Positions 15,238 to 24,119 of a stretch of DNA of 64,000 bases are shown one piece after another. How positions within the stretch are numbered: the stretch's first letter is position 1; the number at the start of each line of letters is the position of its first letter. The stretch comes from Acetivibrio mesophilus. Lineage in GTDB: Bacteria > Bacillota > Clostridia > Acetivibrionales > Acetivibrionaceae. The stretch spans positions 114,200 through 178,199 of the forward strand of contig NZ_RLII01000006.1 of the NCBI RefSeq assembly GCF_004102745.1. The letters run 5' to 3'. The position numbers and the translations under genes are program-made. A model generated the notes under the pieces. It was not told the origin of the DNA. It ran no database searches and saw only the letters and a program-made list of their open reading frames with translations.

Positions 15238-17475
15238 TTAAAGAGGTTTTTCATCAATTATCTCAATTGCAATTCTGGCATTCTCAAGAGCCTTGTCCTT
15301 GAGAAGGGCAGTGGTTTTTCCCAGATCTTTCTTGATAGAGTCCCTGTTTTTCCAGGTCTCATCTACTACCTTTTTCATATGCTCCAATTCAAGGGAGTTT
15401 ACATGTCCTGCTGACATCTGGTTGACATACTGCATGAAACCCTCAACCTTGGGCTCATATACCATGCCTACCACAGGAATTCCAAGGCTTGCAGCAAAAA
15501 TAAGAGCATGAAGACGCATTCCAATGAGCATTTGAGTTTTGCCGATTATCCCAAGCATCTCTGAAACGGTGGGCTTATTGGTTATTACAAAGCTTTTGTT
15601 TTTCATCTTCGACACTATATTTTGAATTATTGTAAGGTCTCCCGGGTAATGCATTGCTATAAAAAGAGGCTTTACACCATATCTTTCGACTATATAGTCG
15701 GCAAGCTGAGCAACTACAGATTCGTATTTTTCGTGCTCGTTCCACTTTCTTACGGAGATGCCGATAAACTGCTCTTTCGGGTCAATTCCCTCGTTTAAGA
15801 GAAGTTGATTTATGCGTTCATCTTTTTCGGGCATTATAGTGAGAGCCGGATCAGCGGTCACCTTAATTTGGGGCTTGCTGATTTGTAGGCTGTTCAGTTC
15901 TTCATAGGACAGCTCTTCTCTTAAAGTAATGATATCAACTTGGTTAACGATTTTCTTTGTAAGTCTTCGGTTTTTCTCCTTATTCAAAGGTCCTATGCCG
16001 TTGGCGTAGATCATTACCTTCATGCCCATTTTTTTAGCAAGCCATATCATTCCGAGGTAGTACACTAAAGAACGTGTACTGGTATTATCCTGAATCAGGC
16101 TTCCTCCACCGTTTATAAATAGTTTCGAATTCTTCATGATGTGAAGGATTTTGAGGAGGTTGAACCTGTTTATTGAGTCAACGTTGTATACAATGCTTGT
16201 TTCCAAGGGGTTTCTGGACAGAACCAGAATCCTTAAATCCTTTCGATACATGCGAAGATTATCAATTATAGCCATAAGCATGGCATCATCCCCGATATTC
16301 TTAAAGCCGTAATAACCGGAGATAACTGCATCATATCGATATTTGGACTTGCTGTTGCGAAAACTTCGTATCAGTATTGTTTCATATATGTCAAGCTGTG
16401 TTTTGCACATATTATCCAGTGAGAAGTAAGTGCTTGCCTTTTCATGAAGTTTATCTCCCATATTCTTTCTAAGAGAGGAGTCCTTTATCAGGGTCAATAT
16501 ATGGTTGGCTAGAGTCATATAATCCCCTGGCTCAAAAAGGAAGCCGTTTATCCCGCTTTCGATAAGGTCTGAAATACCGCCTACATTGCTACTTATGGTC
16601 GCTTTTTTTAGTAGCGAGCCTTCAAGGATTGCATAGGGAAAGCTTTCGCTGAGTGAAGTAAGGGTGTTTATATCTATGCAGTTCAAAAAATCGTAGGGCT
16701 GATTTACAAAACCCAAAAAGAAAACATTGTCACAAAGCCCGTAAGATGCGGCCTTTTTTTCGAGAGATTTTCTCTCAGGTCCGTCACCCGCTATTAAGAA
16801 CCTGGTGGACGGGCTGCTTTTAATGACAACGCTTGCAGCTTTAAGGAATATATCCAAGCCTTTTACGGGATCAAGGCGGGCTAGTATTCCGATTATGACA
16901 TCGTTCTTGTCAAATTTTAGATTATATTTTTTAAAGAAATCTTCCTTTGGCGAAGGATTGATTTCCTGATTGAAGTTGATGCCGTTATAAACGGTAAAAA
17001 TCTCCTGAGGACTGAACTTCCTCTCAATAAGCATTGTCTTGAAGTTTTTGGATACACCTATATAATAGTCAAGAAATCTCAATGAAAGTGTATTTATAAG
17101 CCCAAAGGAGAACATTTTAAAAATATTCTGCAAGTAGTCAAGTCTGTAGTCGCTGTGGACTGTTGTAACCACAGGAAGTCCGGTAAACTTTTTTACGAAA
17201 ACAGCAATCATATTAGCCTTTGCGCCATGGGAATGAATAAGCTCATATCCTTCATTCTTTACGATACTTAAGACCTTGCGCACATCGGAAAAAATAGTGC
17301 CTGTCTTTACAATCTCCACATTTATACCCATTGCACGGGCATCGTCAGCAAAAGCACCTGTTCTAAAACTAATAAGTTTGACATCTATATGTTTGCCGAG
17401 TTCTTTGACCAGAGAGAGAACATGGCTTTTGGCTCCGCCAACATCTCCTCCGCCTATTAAATGAAGAACCTTCAT
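15238..17475 (-). CDS. csaB: GT4 glycosyltransferase fused to polysaccharide pyruvyl transferase CsaB
   Basis: 745-residue two-domain protein. Residues ~1-370 are a GT4 glycosyltransferase (VLHLIGGGDVGGAKSHVL, HSHGAKANMIA, GILARLDPVKGLDIFLKA, SLSESFPYAILEGSL). Residues ~375-745 match CsaB, which transfers pyruvate from PEP to a wall-polymer sugar (SGYYGFKNIGDDAMLMAII, FINGGGSLIQDNTS, ANGIGPLNKEKN, ADPALTI, GMRLHALIFAASLGIPVVG). Pyruvylated ketals are what SLH domains bind. ATG 17475 follows GAGGAGAG; the frame opens five codons earlier at TTG. The two activities may act on the same growing polymer. Confidence 0.92.
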   Translation of the reverse strand: MKVLHLIGGGDVGGAKSHVLSLVKELGKHIDVKLISFRTGAFADDARAMGINVEIVKTGTIFSDVRKVLSIVKNEGYELIHSHGAKANMIAVFVKKFTGLPVVTTVHSDYRLDYLQNIFKMFSFGLINTLSLRFLDYYIGVSKNFKTMLIERKFSPQEIFTVYNGINFNQEINPSPKEDFFKKYNLKFDKNDVIIGILARLDPVKGLDIFLKAASVVIKSSPSTRFLIAGDGPERKSLEKKAASYGLCDNVFFLGFVNQPYDFLNCIDINTLTSLSESFPYAILEGSLLKKATISSNVGGISDLIESGINGFLFEPGDYMTLANHILTLIKDSSLRKNMGDKLHEKASTYFSLDNMCKTQLDIYETILIRSFRNSKSKYRYDAVISGYYGFKNIGDDAMLMAIIDNLRMYRKDLRILVLSRNPLETSIVYNVDSINRFNLLKILHIMKNSKLFINGGGSLIQDNTSTRSLVYYLGMIWLAKKMGMKVMIYANGIGPLNKEKNRRLTKKIVNQVDIITLREELSYEELNSLQISKPQIKVTADPALTIMPEKDERINQLLLNEGIDPKEQFIGISVRKWNEHEKYESVVAQLADYIVERYGVKPLFIAMHYPGDLTIIQNIVSKMKNKSFVITNKPTVSEMLGIIGKTQMLIGMRLHALIFAASLGIPVVGMVYEPKVEGFMQYVNQMSAGHVNSLELEHMKKVVDETWKNRDSIKKDLGKTTALLKDKALENARIAIEIIDEKPL

Positions 17476-17548
17476 GAATACTCTCCTCAAAAAGTCTTAT
17501 TATCAATATATTTTTAACCTTAATTACGGTTATTAATATGTCCAACAC

Positions 17549-17578
17549 ATTATAGCACATAACATGTGGGAAATGAAA
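17549..17578 (-). promoter_or_regulatory. Probable promoter of csaB-tagA
   Basis: On the minus strand, TTTCAT (17573-17578) and TATAAT (17549-17554) are 18 bases apart, about 70 bases before the csaB start. Confidence 0.5.
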
Positions 17579-17783
17579 GTATGTTCAATATTATCATTGC
17601 TGCAATTTTAACAGGGTGAGTCTCTTAATATAATTTTGCATATTTGGTGATCTTTTAAACATAAGATGTGACAATGAGGATTTCGGAAGGTTAAAATATT
17701 TGGGATGAACTTGCCTTTTGTGGGTAAGATAAAAGTAGCAAAAATACTAAATAACAAGAATTATTTATAGGCCGAGGTAAAGT

Positions 17784-18689
17784 ATGAAGGAAGTAAAAAT
17801 GAGCATAAAAGGCTGGAAGGATTATTTATTGATAACTACAGGATCCATTATTACGGCAATATCAATCAATGCATTTATGGTTCCTTACAAAATAGCGCCC
17901 GGGGGTGTAAGCGGAATAGCTACTGTAATCTATTACCTTACCGACGCTAAGCTCCCTGTGGGGACTGCAATGTTGATTCTGAATATACCTTTGTTTCTTA
18001 TAGGTATTAGACTTATAGGAAAAAAGTTTATCATAAAAACGCTGTATGGGACAATTCTTCTTTCCCTATTGGTAGATATGACACAGCCACTGACAGATTA
18101 CTTTGTAACGAACTATCTTGCAAGAGTTGAGGAATACCAGTATTCACCGGATATTCTGCTGTACTCAATATTCGGCGGTTTGTTGATGGGAGCAGGCCTG
18201 GGCCTGGTGTTTAAATCCGGAGCAACAACCGGTGGAACAGACCTTGCAGCAAGGATAGTAAATCACTTTGTACCCACATTCACAATGGGACAGACGCTAC
18301 TGTTCATAGATACCGGCATAATAGTATTTGCCGCCTTCGTGTTCAGAAGCTTTCAGCTTGCCCTGTACGCCATAGTTACATTGTACATTAGTTCGAAAAT
18401 TATTGATGCTATTTTGGAGGGTGTAAGCTTTGCAAAGGCTCTGTTAATCATATCGGACTCGCCGCAAACGATAGCTACCAGCATCTTGAAGGATCTGGAC
18501 AGGGGGGTGACAGCGCTTAAAGGCAAAGGAATGTTTACAGGAGAGGATAAGGAAGTCCTTTTCTGTGTGGTGCAAAGAAGACAGATTCCAATGGTGAAGA
18601 AAATTGTTCGGGAAGTTGACAAAAAGGCCTTTATTGTATTGACGGATATAAGAGAGGTCCTAGGAGAAGGTTTCCAAACCTATGATTAA
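17784..18689 (+). CDS. YitT family membrane protein with DUF2179 domain
   Basis: 301-residue protein. About five or six membrane segments occupy residues ~1-200 (ISINAFMVPYKIAPGGVSGIATVIYYL, SIFGGLLMGAGLGLVFKSGATTGGTDLAARI). A C-terminal cytoplasmic DUF2179 ferredoxin-like domain follows (SDSPQTIATSILKDLDRGVTALKGKGMFTGEDKEVLFCVVQRR...VLGEGF). Transport function is suspected for the family but not established. GAGGT lies six bases before ATG 17784; a second ATG five codons in is less well placed. It appears to be a single gene, divergent from csaB. Confidence 0.9.
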   Translation: MKEVKMSIKGWKDYLLITTGSIITAISINAFMVPYKIAPGGVSGIATVIYYLTDAKLPVGTAMLILNIPLFLIGIRLIGKKFIIKTLYGTILLSLLVDMTQPLTDYFVTNYLARVEEYQYSPDILLYSIFGGLLMGAGLGLVFKSGATTGGTDLAARIVNHFVPTFTMGQTLLFIDTGIIVFAAFVFRSFQLALYAIVTLYISSKIIDAILEGVSFAKALLIISDSPQTIATSILKDLDRGVTALKGKGMFTGEDKEVLFCVVQRRQIPMVKKIVREVDKKAFIVLTDIREVLGEGFQTYD

Positions 18690-18790
18690 AATCCTGTCGA
18701 AAAAAATGTATCCAAATTATGCCTAAAACTATGGACTTAGACCTTTTACTGTAGTATACTAATATAAAAAAATTCGTAGGAGTTGTTTTG

Positions 18791-19636
18791 ATGGACGAGA
18801 AGAGACTAAACGAGCTTAGAAGATATTCCACTGTAATTAGAAGACATATTATTGAAGCGGTTTATAATGCAAAATCGGGACATCCCGGAGGATCGCTTTC
18901 AAGTGCAGATATAATAACAGTTTTATTTTTTAATGAAATGCGCGTAGATCCTACAAACCCAGCATGGGAAGATAGGGACAGGTTTGTTCTGTCTAAAGGT
19001 CACTGCTCCCCTGCACTTTACGGAGCACTTGCCGAGAAAGGCTTTTTCCCTGCGGAAGAGCTTTTAAAATTCAGGCATATAGACAGTTTCCTTGAGGGTC
19101 ATCCCAGTATGAGATATGTGCCGGGAGTAGATATGTCTACCGGCTCTTTGGGGCAGGGAATATCGGCTGCTGTAGGTATGGCTATTGCAGGTAAGCTTGA
19201 CAAGAAAGACTATTATGTTTATGCGATTTTGGGAGATGGTGAAATACAGGAAGGCCAGGTCTGGGAGGCGCTTATGTCTGCTTCCCATTACAAGCTCAAC
19301 AACCTTATAGCCTTTCTGGATCACAACCATTTGCAGATAGATGGCAATATTGCGGAGGTAATGTCTCCTGAACCGGTTGTAGATAAGATTCGGGCATTCG
19401 GATGGGATGTTATCACAATTGACGGACACGACCACAGACAGATATCGGATGCTGTTTCTGAGGCTAAGAAGTCACAGGACAGACCGACCATGATAATTGC
19501 CGAAACCATAAAGGGTAAAGGGGTATCCTTTATGGAAAATGTAGCAGGCTGGCATGGTTCACCTCCAAACAAAGAACAGCGTGATAAGGCGATAGCGGAG
19601 CTGGATGCGATACTCGCGGGATTGGAGGGAGAATAA
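18791..19636 (+). CDS. Transketolase, N-terminal subunit
   Basis: 281-residue half of a split thiamine-diphosphate transketolase, which moves two-carbon ketol units between sugar phosphates in the pentose phosphate pathway. It carries the cofactor region GDGEIQEGQVWEAL (Mg/ThDP motif) with HPGGSLSSADI, SKGHCSPALYGALAEKG and GSLGQGISAAVGMA. ATG 18791, eight bases after AGGAG, is preferred over TTG 18788. Its stop is one base before the C-terminal subunit gene. In clostridia lacking oxidative pentose phosphate enzymes this pair makes ribose and erythrose phosphates. Confidence 0.95.
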   Translation: MDEKRLNELRRYSTVIRRHIIEAVYNAKSGHPGGSLSSADIITVLFFNEMRVDPTNPAWEDRDRFVLSKGHCSPALYGALAEKGFFPAEELLKFRHIDSFLEGHPSMRYVPGVDMSTGSLGQGISAAVGMAIAGKLDKKDYYVYAILGDGEIQEGQVWEALMSASHYKLNNLIAFLDHNHLQIDGNIAEVMSPEPVVDKIRAFGWDVITIDGHDHRQISDAVSEAKKSQDRPTMIIAETIKGKGVSFMENVAGWHGSPPNKEQRDKAIAELDAILAGLEGE

Positions 19637-19637
19637 T

Positions 19638-20573
19638 ATGCAGGAAATGATTGCAACAAGAGAAGCTTATGGCAAAGCTTTAGAGGAGATAGGTTCTGAC
19701 ACAAGAATTGTTGTTTTGGATGCAGATTTGTCAAAGTCAACGAGAACAGAGATTTTCAAAAACAAATATCCCGAAAGGTTTTTCAATATGGGTATTGCAG
19801 AAGCGAATATGATGGCTGCTGCAGCAGGAATTGCCTCCTGCGGGAAAATAGTGTTCGCAAGTACCTTTGCAATGTTTGCTTCGGGAAGAGCCTTTGAGCA
19901 GGTTCGAAATTCCATATGCTATTCGCAGTTGAATGTAAAAATCGGAGCATCCCACTCTGGACTTACTGTAGGAGAGGACGGAGCATCCCATCAGACTATT
20001 GAGGATATAGCAATCATGAGGGTTATACCCAACATGACCGTTGTTAGTCCTGCGGATGCCGTTGAAGCAAGGCATGCTACAATAGCGGCATATAAGACGC
20101 CGGGGCCTTTCTATTTAAGACTTACTAGGCTAGCGGTACCGGTTATATTCGATGAGAATTATAAGTTTGAGCTGGGTAAGGGAGTTACAGTAAGGGACGG
20201 TAATGATGTTACAATAATTGCTACAGGGCTTATGGTATCAAAGGCTATTGAAGCCGTGGATATTTTAAAAGGTGAGGGGATTAACGCCAGACTTATCAAC
20301 ATCCATACAATAAAGCCTATTGACAGAGATATCATTATAAAGGCTGCAGCCGAAACCGGTGCCATTGTTACCTGCGAAGAGCACAATGTTATCGGAGGGC
20401 TTGGTAGCGCTGTGGCTGAAGTTCTGGTGGAAAGCCGACCTGTTCCTATGAGGATGGTTGGAATTATGGATAGGTTCGGAAAGTCCGGAAAGCCGGATGA
20501 GCTCCTTAGAATGTATGGACTAACCTCTGAGAATATAGTCGAAAAGGTAAAAGATGTCTTAAAGAATAAATAG
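19638..20573 (+). CDS. Transketolase, C-terminal subunit
   Basis: 311-residue partner of the preceding gene, holding the pyrimidine-binding and C-terminal domains. Signatures are VLDADLSKSTRTEIF, NMGIAEANMMAAAAGIA, FASTFAMFASGRAFEQVRNSI, HSGLTVGEDGASHQTIEDIA and CEEHNVIGGLGSAVAE; the ThDP-activating glutamate is in GIAEANM. The start is ATG 19638 after GGAGGGAG. Co-translation with the N-terminal subunit is expected because both are needed in equal amounts. A terminator follows at 20611. Confidence 0.95.
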   Translation: MQEMIATREAYGKALEEIGSDTRIVVLDADLSKSTRTEIFKNKYPERFFNMGIAEANMMAAAAGIASCGKIVFASTFAMFASGRAFEQVRNSICYSQLNVKIGASHSGLTVGEDGASHQTIEDIAIMRVIPNMTVVSPADAVEARHATIAAYKTPGPFYLRLTRLAVPVIFDENYKFELGKGVTVRDGNDVTIIATGLMVSKAIEAVDILKGEGINARLINIHTIKPIDRDIIIKAAAETGAIVTCEEHNVIGGLGSAVAEVLVESRPVPMRMVGIMDRFGKSGKPDELLRMYGLTSENIVEKVKDVLKNK

Positions 20574-20610
20574 TAAATAGAATATCAATAATACTGGTTG
20601 ATTAGAATAT

Positions 20611-20656
20611 GCTACCCGGGTGTAATTTTATTATGTCCGGGTATTTTTGATTTTTT
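20611..20656 (+). terminator. Intrinsic terminator of the transketolase operon
   Basis: TACCCGG (20613-20619) and CCGGGTA (20637-20643) pair, followed by TTTTTGATTTTTT. Confidence 0.75.
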
Positions 20657-20681
20657 GAAAATAAATGAAAGGGAGCAACTC

Positions 20682-20841
20682 ATGGACAATAGCAGTTGGA
20701 GCTTAAATATTACTTGAAAAGAAGGATAAAAAGCTATATAATACGGGAGTCAGTACAATTAATTTTTGGATCGCAAAAAATTATCTACACGAAATGAATG
20801 AGCTGTAAAACCAGTTGTTGCGAAGATTTCCTTTAGCTTAA
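20682..20841 (+). pseudogene. Possible decayed small gene
   Basis: ATG 20682 has a fine site (AAAGGGAG, six bases away) but stops after 11 codons (MDNSSWSLNIT). A different frame from about 20712 then reads like protein (LYNTGVSTINFWIAKNYLH), stops at TAA 20816-20818, and continues sensibly (NQLLRRFPLA) to TAA 20839-20841. One frameshift and one stop would explain this. The family is not recognised and chance is possible. The remaining bases to 20956 hold only the AT-rich upstream region of the ABC operon. Confidence 0.25.
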
Positions 20842-20956
20842 CACATTACATTACTAATAGTTACAAATTGTTCACAATTTATTAAAATAAATTTTAGATA
20901 ATAAAATTGTGTGCTGCTATTTTCAGGACAAATACAAATAGGAGGGAAGAAACCAG

Positions 20957-21985
20957 ATGATTGAAATACAGAATTTGACCAAGAAATACGGTCAAATAGT
21001 GGCTGTTGACAACCTGAATTTTACGGTTGAAAGAGGAGAAATTCTTGGTTTCCTTGGGCCGAACGGGGCAGGTAAGTCTACTACTATGAATATGATAACC
21101 GGGTATCTGCCTTCAACCGAAGGTACTGTAAAGGTATCCGGGTATGACATAGCTCAGGAACCGAATGAAGTCAAAAAGCGTATCGGTTATTTGCCGGAGA
21201 ATCCTCCGCTTTATACCGATTTGACTGTCGATGAATATCTGAGTTTTGTCAGTGAACTCAAAAAAGTAGAGAGGAGTAAGAGAGAGCAACAAATATCTGA
21301 CATTATGGAGTTGTTGAAGATTACTGATGTCAGAAAAAGGCTTATAAGAAACCTTTCAAAAGGTTATAAGCAGAGGGTGGGATTTGCTCAGGCCCTGATA
21401 GGCAATCCCGAGGTTCTTATTCTGGACGAGCCTACGGTTGGCCTTGACCCGAACCAGATACTTGAGGTAAGGAATGTTATAAAGGATTTGAGGAAGGAGC
21501 ACACGATAGTTTTCAGCACCCATATAATGCAGGAAGTAAGTGCAGTATGTGAGCGCATTGTTATAATAAACAAAGGTAAGATTGTGGCAGTGGATACACC
21601 GGAAAATCTATCAAAGGCAATTACCAAGAATTCAAGGTTTACAATTAAAATTGCAGGAGTAAAGGCTTCTGTCATAGGGGCTTTGAAGGCTATTGACGGT
21701 GTTAAGAACGTTGAAGTAAGTGATAAAGTTGAAGAAGATGTTTATGAGTATATAGTTGATTCGGATAAGCAAGTAGATGTAAGAAAGCCTATATTCTTTG
21801 CAATGGCAAAGCTTGGCTTCCCTATTCTTGAGACTAAAGAAGAGGAGCTAGGTCTCGAGGAAATATTCCGCGAGCTTACAACAAAGAATATTGTCGTAAG
21901 TACTGAGTCTGACAATTCCAAGCAGGACGCTTCGGGGGAAGCGCCGGAAGAGGATGACCAAGCGGAAGAGAAGGAGGTTGAATAA
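20957..21985 (+). CDS. ABC transporter ATP-binding protein (GldA/ABC-2 type)
   Basis: 342-residue ATPase. Walker A GPNGAGKST (residues ~34-42), signature NLSKGYKQRVGFAQALIG (near 128-145) and Walker B VLILDEPTVGLDP (near 151-163) are intact. A C-terminal regulatory region of ~120 residues ends in an acidic, Lys-poor tail. It matches the ATPase of the gliding-type (GldA) ABC-2 systems. AGGAGGG precedes the start. It is the first of four overlapping or abutting genes, followed by permease, GldG-like and DUF4340 proteins. The substrate is unknown. Confidence 0.92.
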   Translation: MIEIQNLTKKYGQIVAVDNLNFTVERGEILGFLGPNGAGKSTTMNMITGYLPSTEGTVKVSGYDIAQEPNEVKKRIGYLPENPPLYTDLTVDEYLSFVSELKKVERSKREQQISDIMELLKITDVRKRLIRNLSKGYKQRVGFAQALIGNPEVLILDEPTVGLDPNQILEVRNVIKDLRKEHTIVFSTHIMQEVSAVCERIVIINKGKIVAVDTPENLSKAITKNSRFTIKIAGVKASVIGALKAIDGVKNVEVSDKVEEDVYEYIVDSDKQVDVRKPIFFAMAKLGFPILETKEEELGLEEIFRELTTKNIVVSTESDNSKQDASGEAPEEDDQAEEKEVE

Positions 21986-21986
21986 G

Positions 21987-22709
21987 ATGCTGTCGGTTTA
22001 TAAAAAAGAGCTCAGAACATATTTTTATTCCCCGCTGGCATATGTTCTGTCAGGAATATTCGTATTGGTTTTTGGAATATACTTTTTGACTCAAACGATG
22101 TCCAAGGCAGGACAGGGCATCGCTCAGATTGTGTTTGGAGGCCAGCTGTTTTTCGCAAGTTTCTGGCTTGTTATGCTGATTCCTATATTGACGATGAGGG
22201 TATTTGCGGAAGAAAGAAAAAACGGAACAGAAGTTTTATTGATGACATCGCCGATAAGCGTTCCTCAAATAGTAATAGGAAAATTTCTTGCAGCCTTTAC
22301 AGTGTTTTTAACAATGACTGCACTAACAGCAATTTTCCCTATTATAATATCCATATCCGGTGATTTGGTTATCTCCAATACATTATCCAGCTACCTGGGA
22401 TTTGTACTGTTGGGGGCTTCTTTTGTAGCTTTTGGACTCTTTACTTCCTCCATAACAGAGAGCCAGATAATAGCTGCAGTGCTAGGAACTGTAACACTGT
22501 TTTTTATACTGCTTATAGACCAGTTAAAGACTTTGGTTTCCGGGATTTTCTTGAAGATAATAAATCAGTTGTCGCTGTATGAGCATTACAAGCAATTTGT
22601 CCAGAGCGTAATTAGCTTGAAGGATATAGTGTTTTTTGTTAGTTTGACGGGAATGTTCCTTGTACTTGTAATGATTGTTATAGAAAAAAGGCGATGGAGT
22701 CAGGGGTGA
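21987..22709 (+). CDS. ABC-2 type permease (GldF-like)
   Basis: 240-residue membrane protein with six hydrophobic segments. The N-terminus MLSVYKKELRTYFYSPLAYVL and the block VFAEERKNGTEVLLMTSPIS (ERKNGTEELL-type motif) are typical of ABC-2/GldF permeases. GGAGG lies before ATG 21987, one base after the ATPase stop; the frame upstream overlaps the ATPase gene. It forms the membrane channel with the preceding ATPase. Confidence 0.9.
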   Translation: MLSVYKKELRTYFYSPLAYVLSGIFVLVFGIYFLTQTMSKAGQGIAQIVFGGQLFFASFWLVMLIPILTMRVFAEERKNGTEVLLMTSPISVPQIVIGKFLAAFTVFLTMTALTAIFPIIISISGDLVISNTLSSYLGFVLLGASFVAFGLFTSSITESQIIAAVLGTVTLFFILLIDQLKTLVSGIFLKIINQLSLYEHYKQFVQSVISLKDIVFFVSLTGMFLVLVMIVIEKRRWSQG

Positions 22710-22715
22710 TAAATA

Positions 22716-24119
22716 ATGAAAAAGAATCTTAAATATAGTATAGTTTTTTTTGTTATGGCGGTTCTTGTTGTAGGGATAACGATATTGTTAAATGTTTTTG
22801 CTTCAAACCTTGATATAAGGTGGGACGTATCTCAGAACAAGATGTATTCTATTGGCGAACAGACCGAAATAATACTTGAGGGATTAAAACAGGAAGTTGA
22901 TGTGGTAATGTTGGCCGATAGGGAAGGAATAAAGTCATATGAAGCAGGATTTATTATTGTAGAATTTTTGGACAAATACAGCAAATTTGACAAGGTGAAT
23001 GTGAGCTTCATTGACCCGGATAAAAATCCTGATATAGTAAAGGATCTGAACAAGTCCGGTACTTTAAATCCCGTTGAGAATGAGATTATTGTAAGAAGCG
23101 GAGACAAAGTTAAAAAGATTACTTTATATGATATTTTTCAGCAGGACTATTATGGTCCCGTGATGTTTATGGGAGAGCAGGCAGTGACTGGGGCAATTAA
23201 GTATGTTACCAGCGAAACTACGCCAACGGTTTACTTTGTTGATGCCCACAGTACAAAAAAGCTGGAGTCAGAATACAATTATCTTAAAAAGACCCTTGAG
23301 TACAATAACTATGAGGTTAAGAAATTGGATCTGACAAGACAGGAAAAGGTACCTGAAGATACTTCTATTTTGTTTTTCGCACCGCCGACTCAGGATTTAT
23401 CCGCTGAGGAGAGGGATAGAGTAATTGATTACCTAAAAGGTGGCGGAAATGCAATATTCTTGTTTGATCCGTCAAATAGTGATGAGAAATTAGATAATTT
23501 TGATAAAGTGTTGAATGAGTATAGCATGGCGTTAAATTATGACAAGATTAAGGAAAACAACGTTCAAGCTCATGTGGCAAACAGGCCTTATCATATTATA
23601 CCTCAGGTCATGGAAACCGATATTACCAATGAACAGGATTTGAGTCAATTTGCAGTAATAATGCCTGAGTCCAGAAGTATTAGGAGCCTCATTAATGACA
23701 AGGAGCCTTTGACAGTTACCCCTCTTCTTAGTACCAGCAGTGATGCAGTAGGAGAACCCTTTGGAGGCGGAGCAACAGAGAAAAATCAAGGACCTGTCGA
23801 TGTTGCCCTTGTTGCAGAATATGTCAGTGCAGTAACTTCAAAAATTGTTGTCATTGGAAACGGTTCATTCCTGACGGATGAAGTATATGAGACATATTAT
23901 CCTTATTCATCAAACAATTTACATCTTATTGGTCTTACGTCAGATTGGATGCAAGACAAGTCAAATGATGTGTTTATTGTGGCAAAAACCTCAGTAACCG
24001 ACACAATAAACCTCAGTGGGCTTAATGCAGCTTTAGTAATTGCTGTAGCTGTTCTGGCGTTCCCAATTATAATTACATCATTAGGTATTATTATATGGTT
24101 AAGGAGGAGGCATCTATGA
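22716..24119 (+). CDS. GldG-family membrane-anchored protein
   Basis: 467-residue protein with an N-terminal membrane segment (residues ~6-28), a large outer domain and a C-terminal membrane segment (~440-462, LVIAVAVLAFPIIITSLGIIIWL). The outer part includes the GldG-type opening LDIRWDVSQNKMYSIGEQTEIILEGLKQEVDVVML and the segment YFVDAHSTKKL. Family members partner GldA/GldF ATPase-permease pairs; outside Bacteroidetes gliding their role is unknown. Six bases separate it from the permease, and its stop overlaps the next gene in ATGA. Confidence 0.85.
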   Translation: MKKNLKYSIVFFVMAVLVVGITILLNVFASNLDIRWDVSQNKMYSIGEQTEIILEGLKQEVDVVMLADREGIKSYEAGFIIVEFLDKYSKFDKVNVSFIDPDKNPDIVKDLNKSGTLNPVENEIIVRSGDKVKKITLYDIFQQDYYGPVMFMGEQAVTGAIKYVTSETTPTVYFVDAHSTKKLESEYNYLKKTLEYNNYEVKKLDLTRQEKVPEDTSILFFAPPTQDLSAEERDRVIDYLKGGGNAIFLFDPSNSDEKLDNFDKVLNEYSMALNYDKIKENNVQAHVANRPYHIIPQVMETDITNEQDLSQFAVIMPESRSIRSLINDKEPLTVTPLLSTSSDAVGEPFGGGATEKNQGPVDVALVAEYVSAVTSKIVVIGNGSFLTDEVYETYYPYSSNNLHLIGLTSDWMQDKSNDVFIVAKTSVTDTINLSGLNAALVIAVAVLAFPIIITSLGIIIWLRRRHL

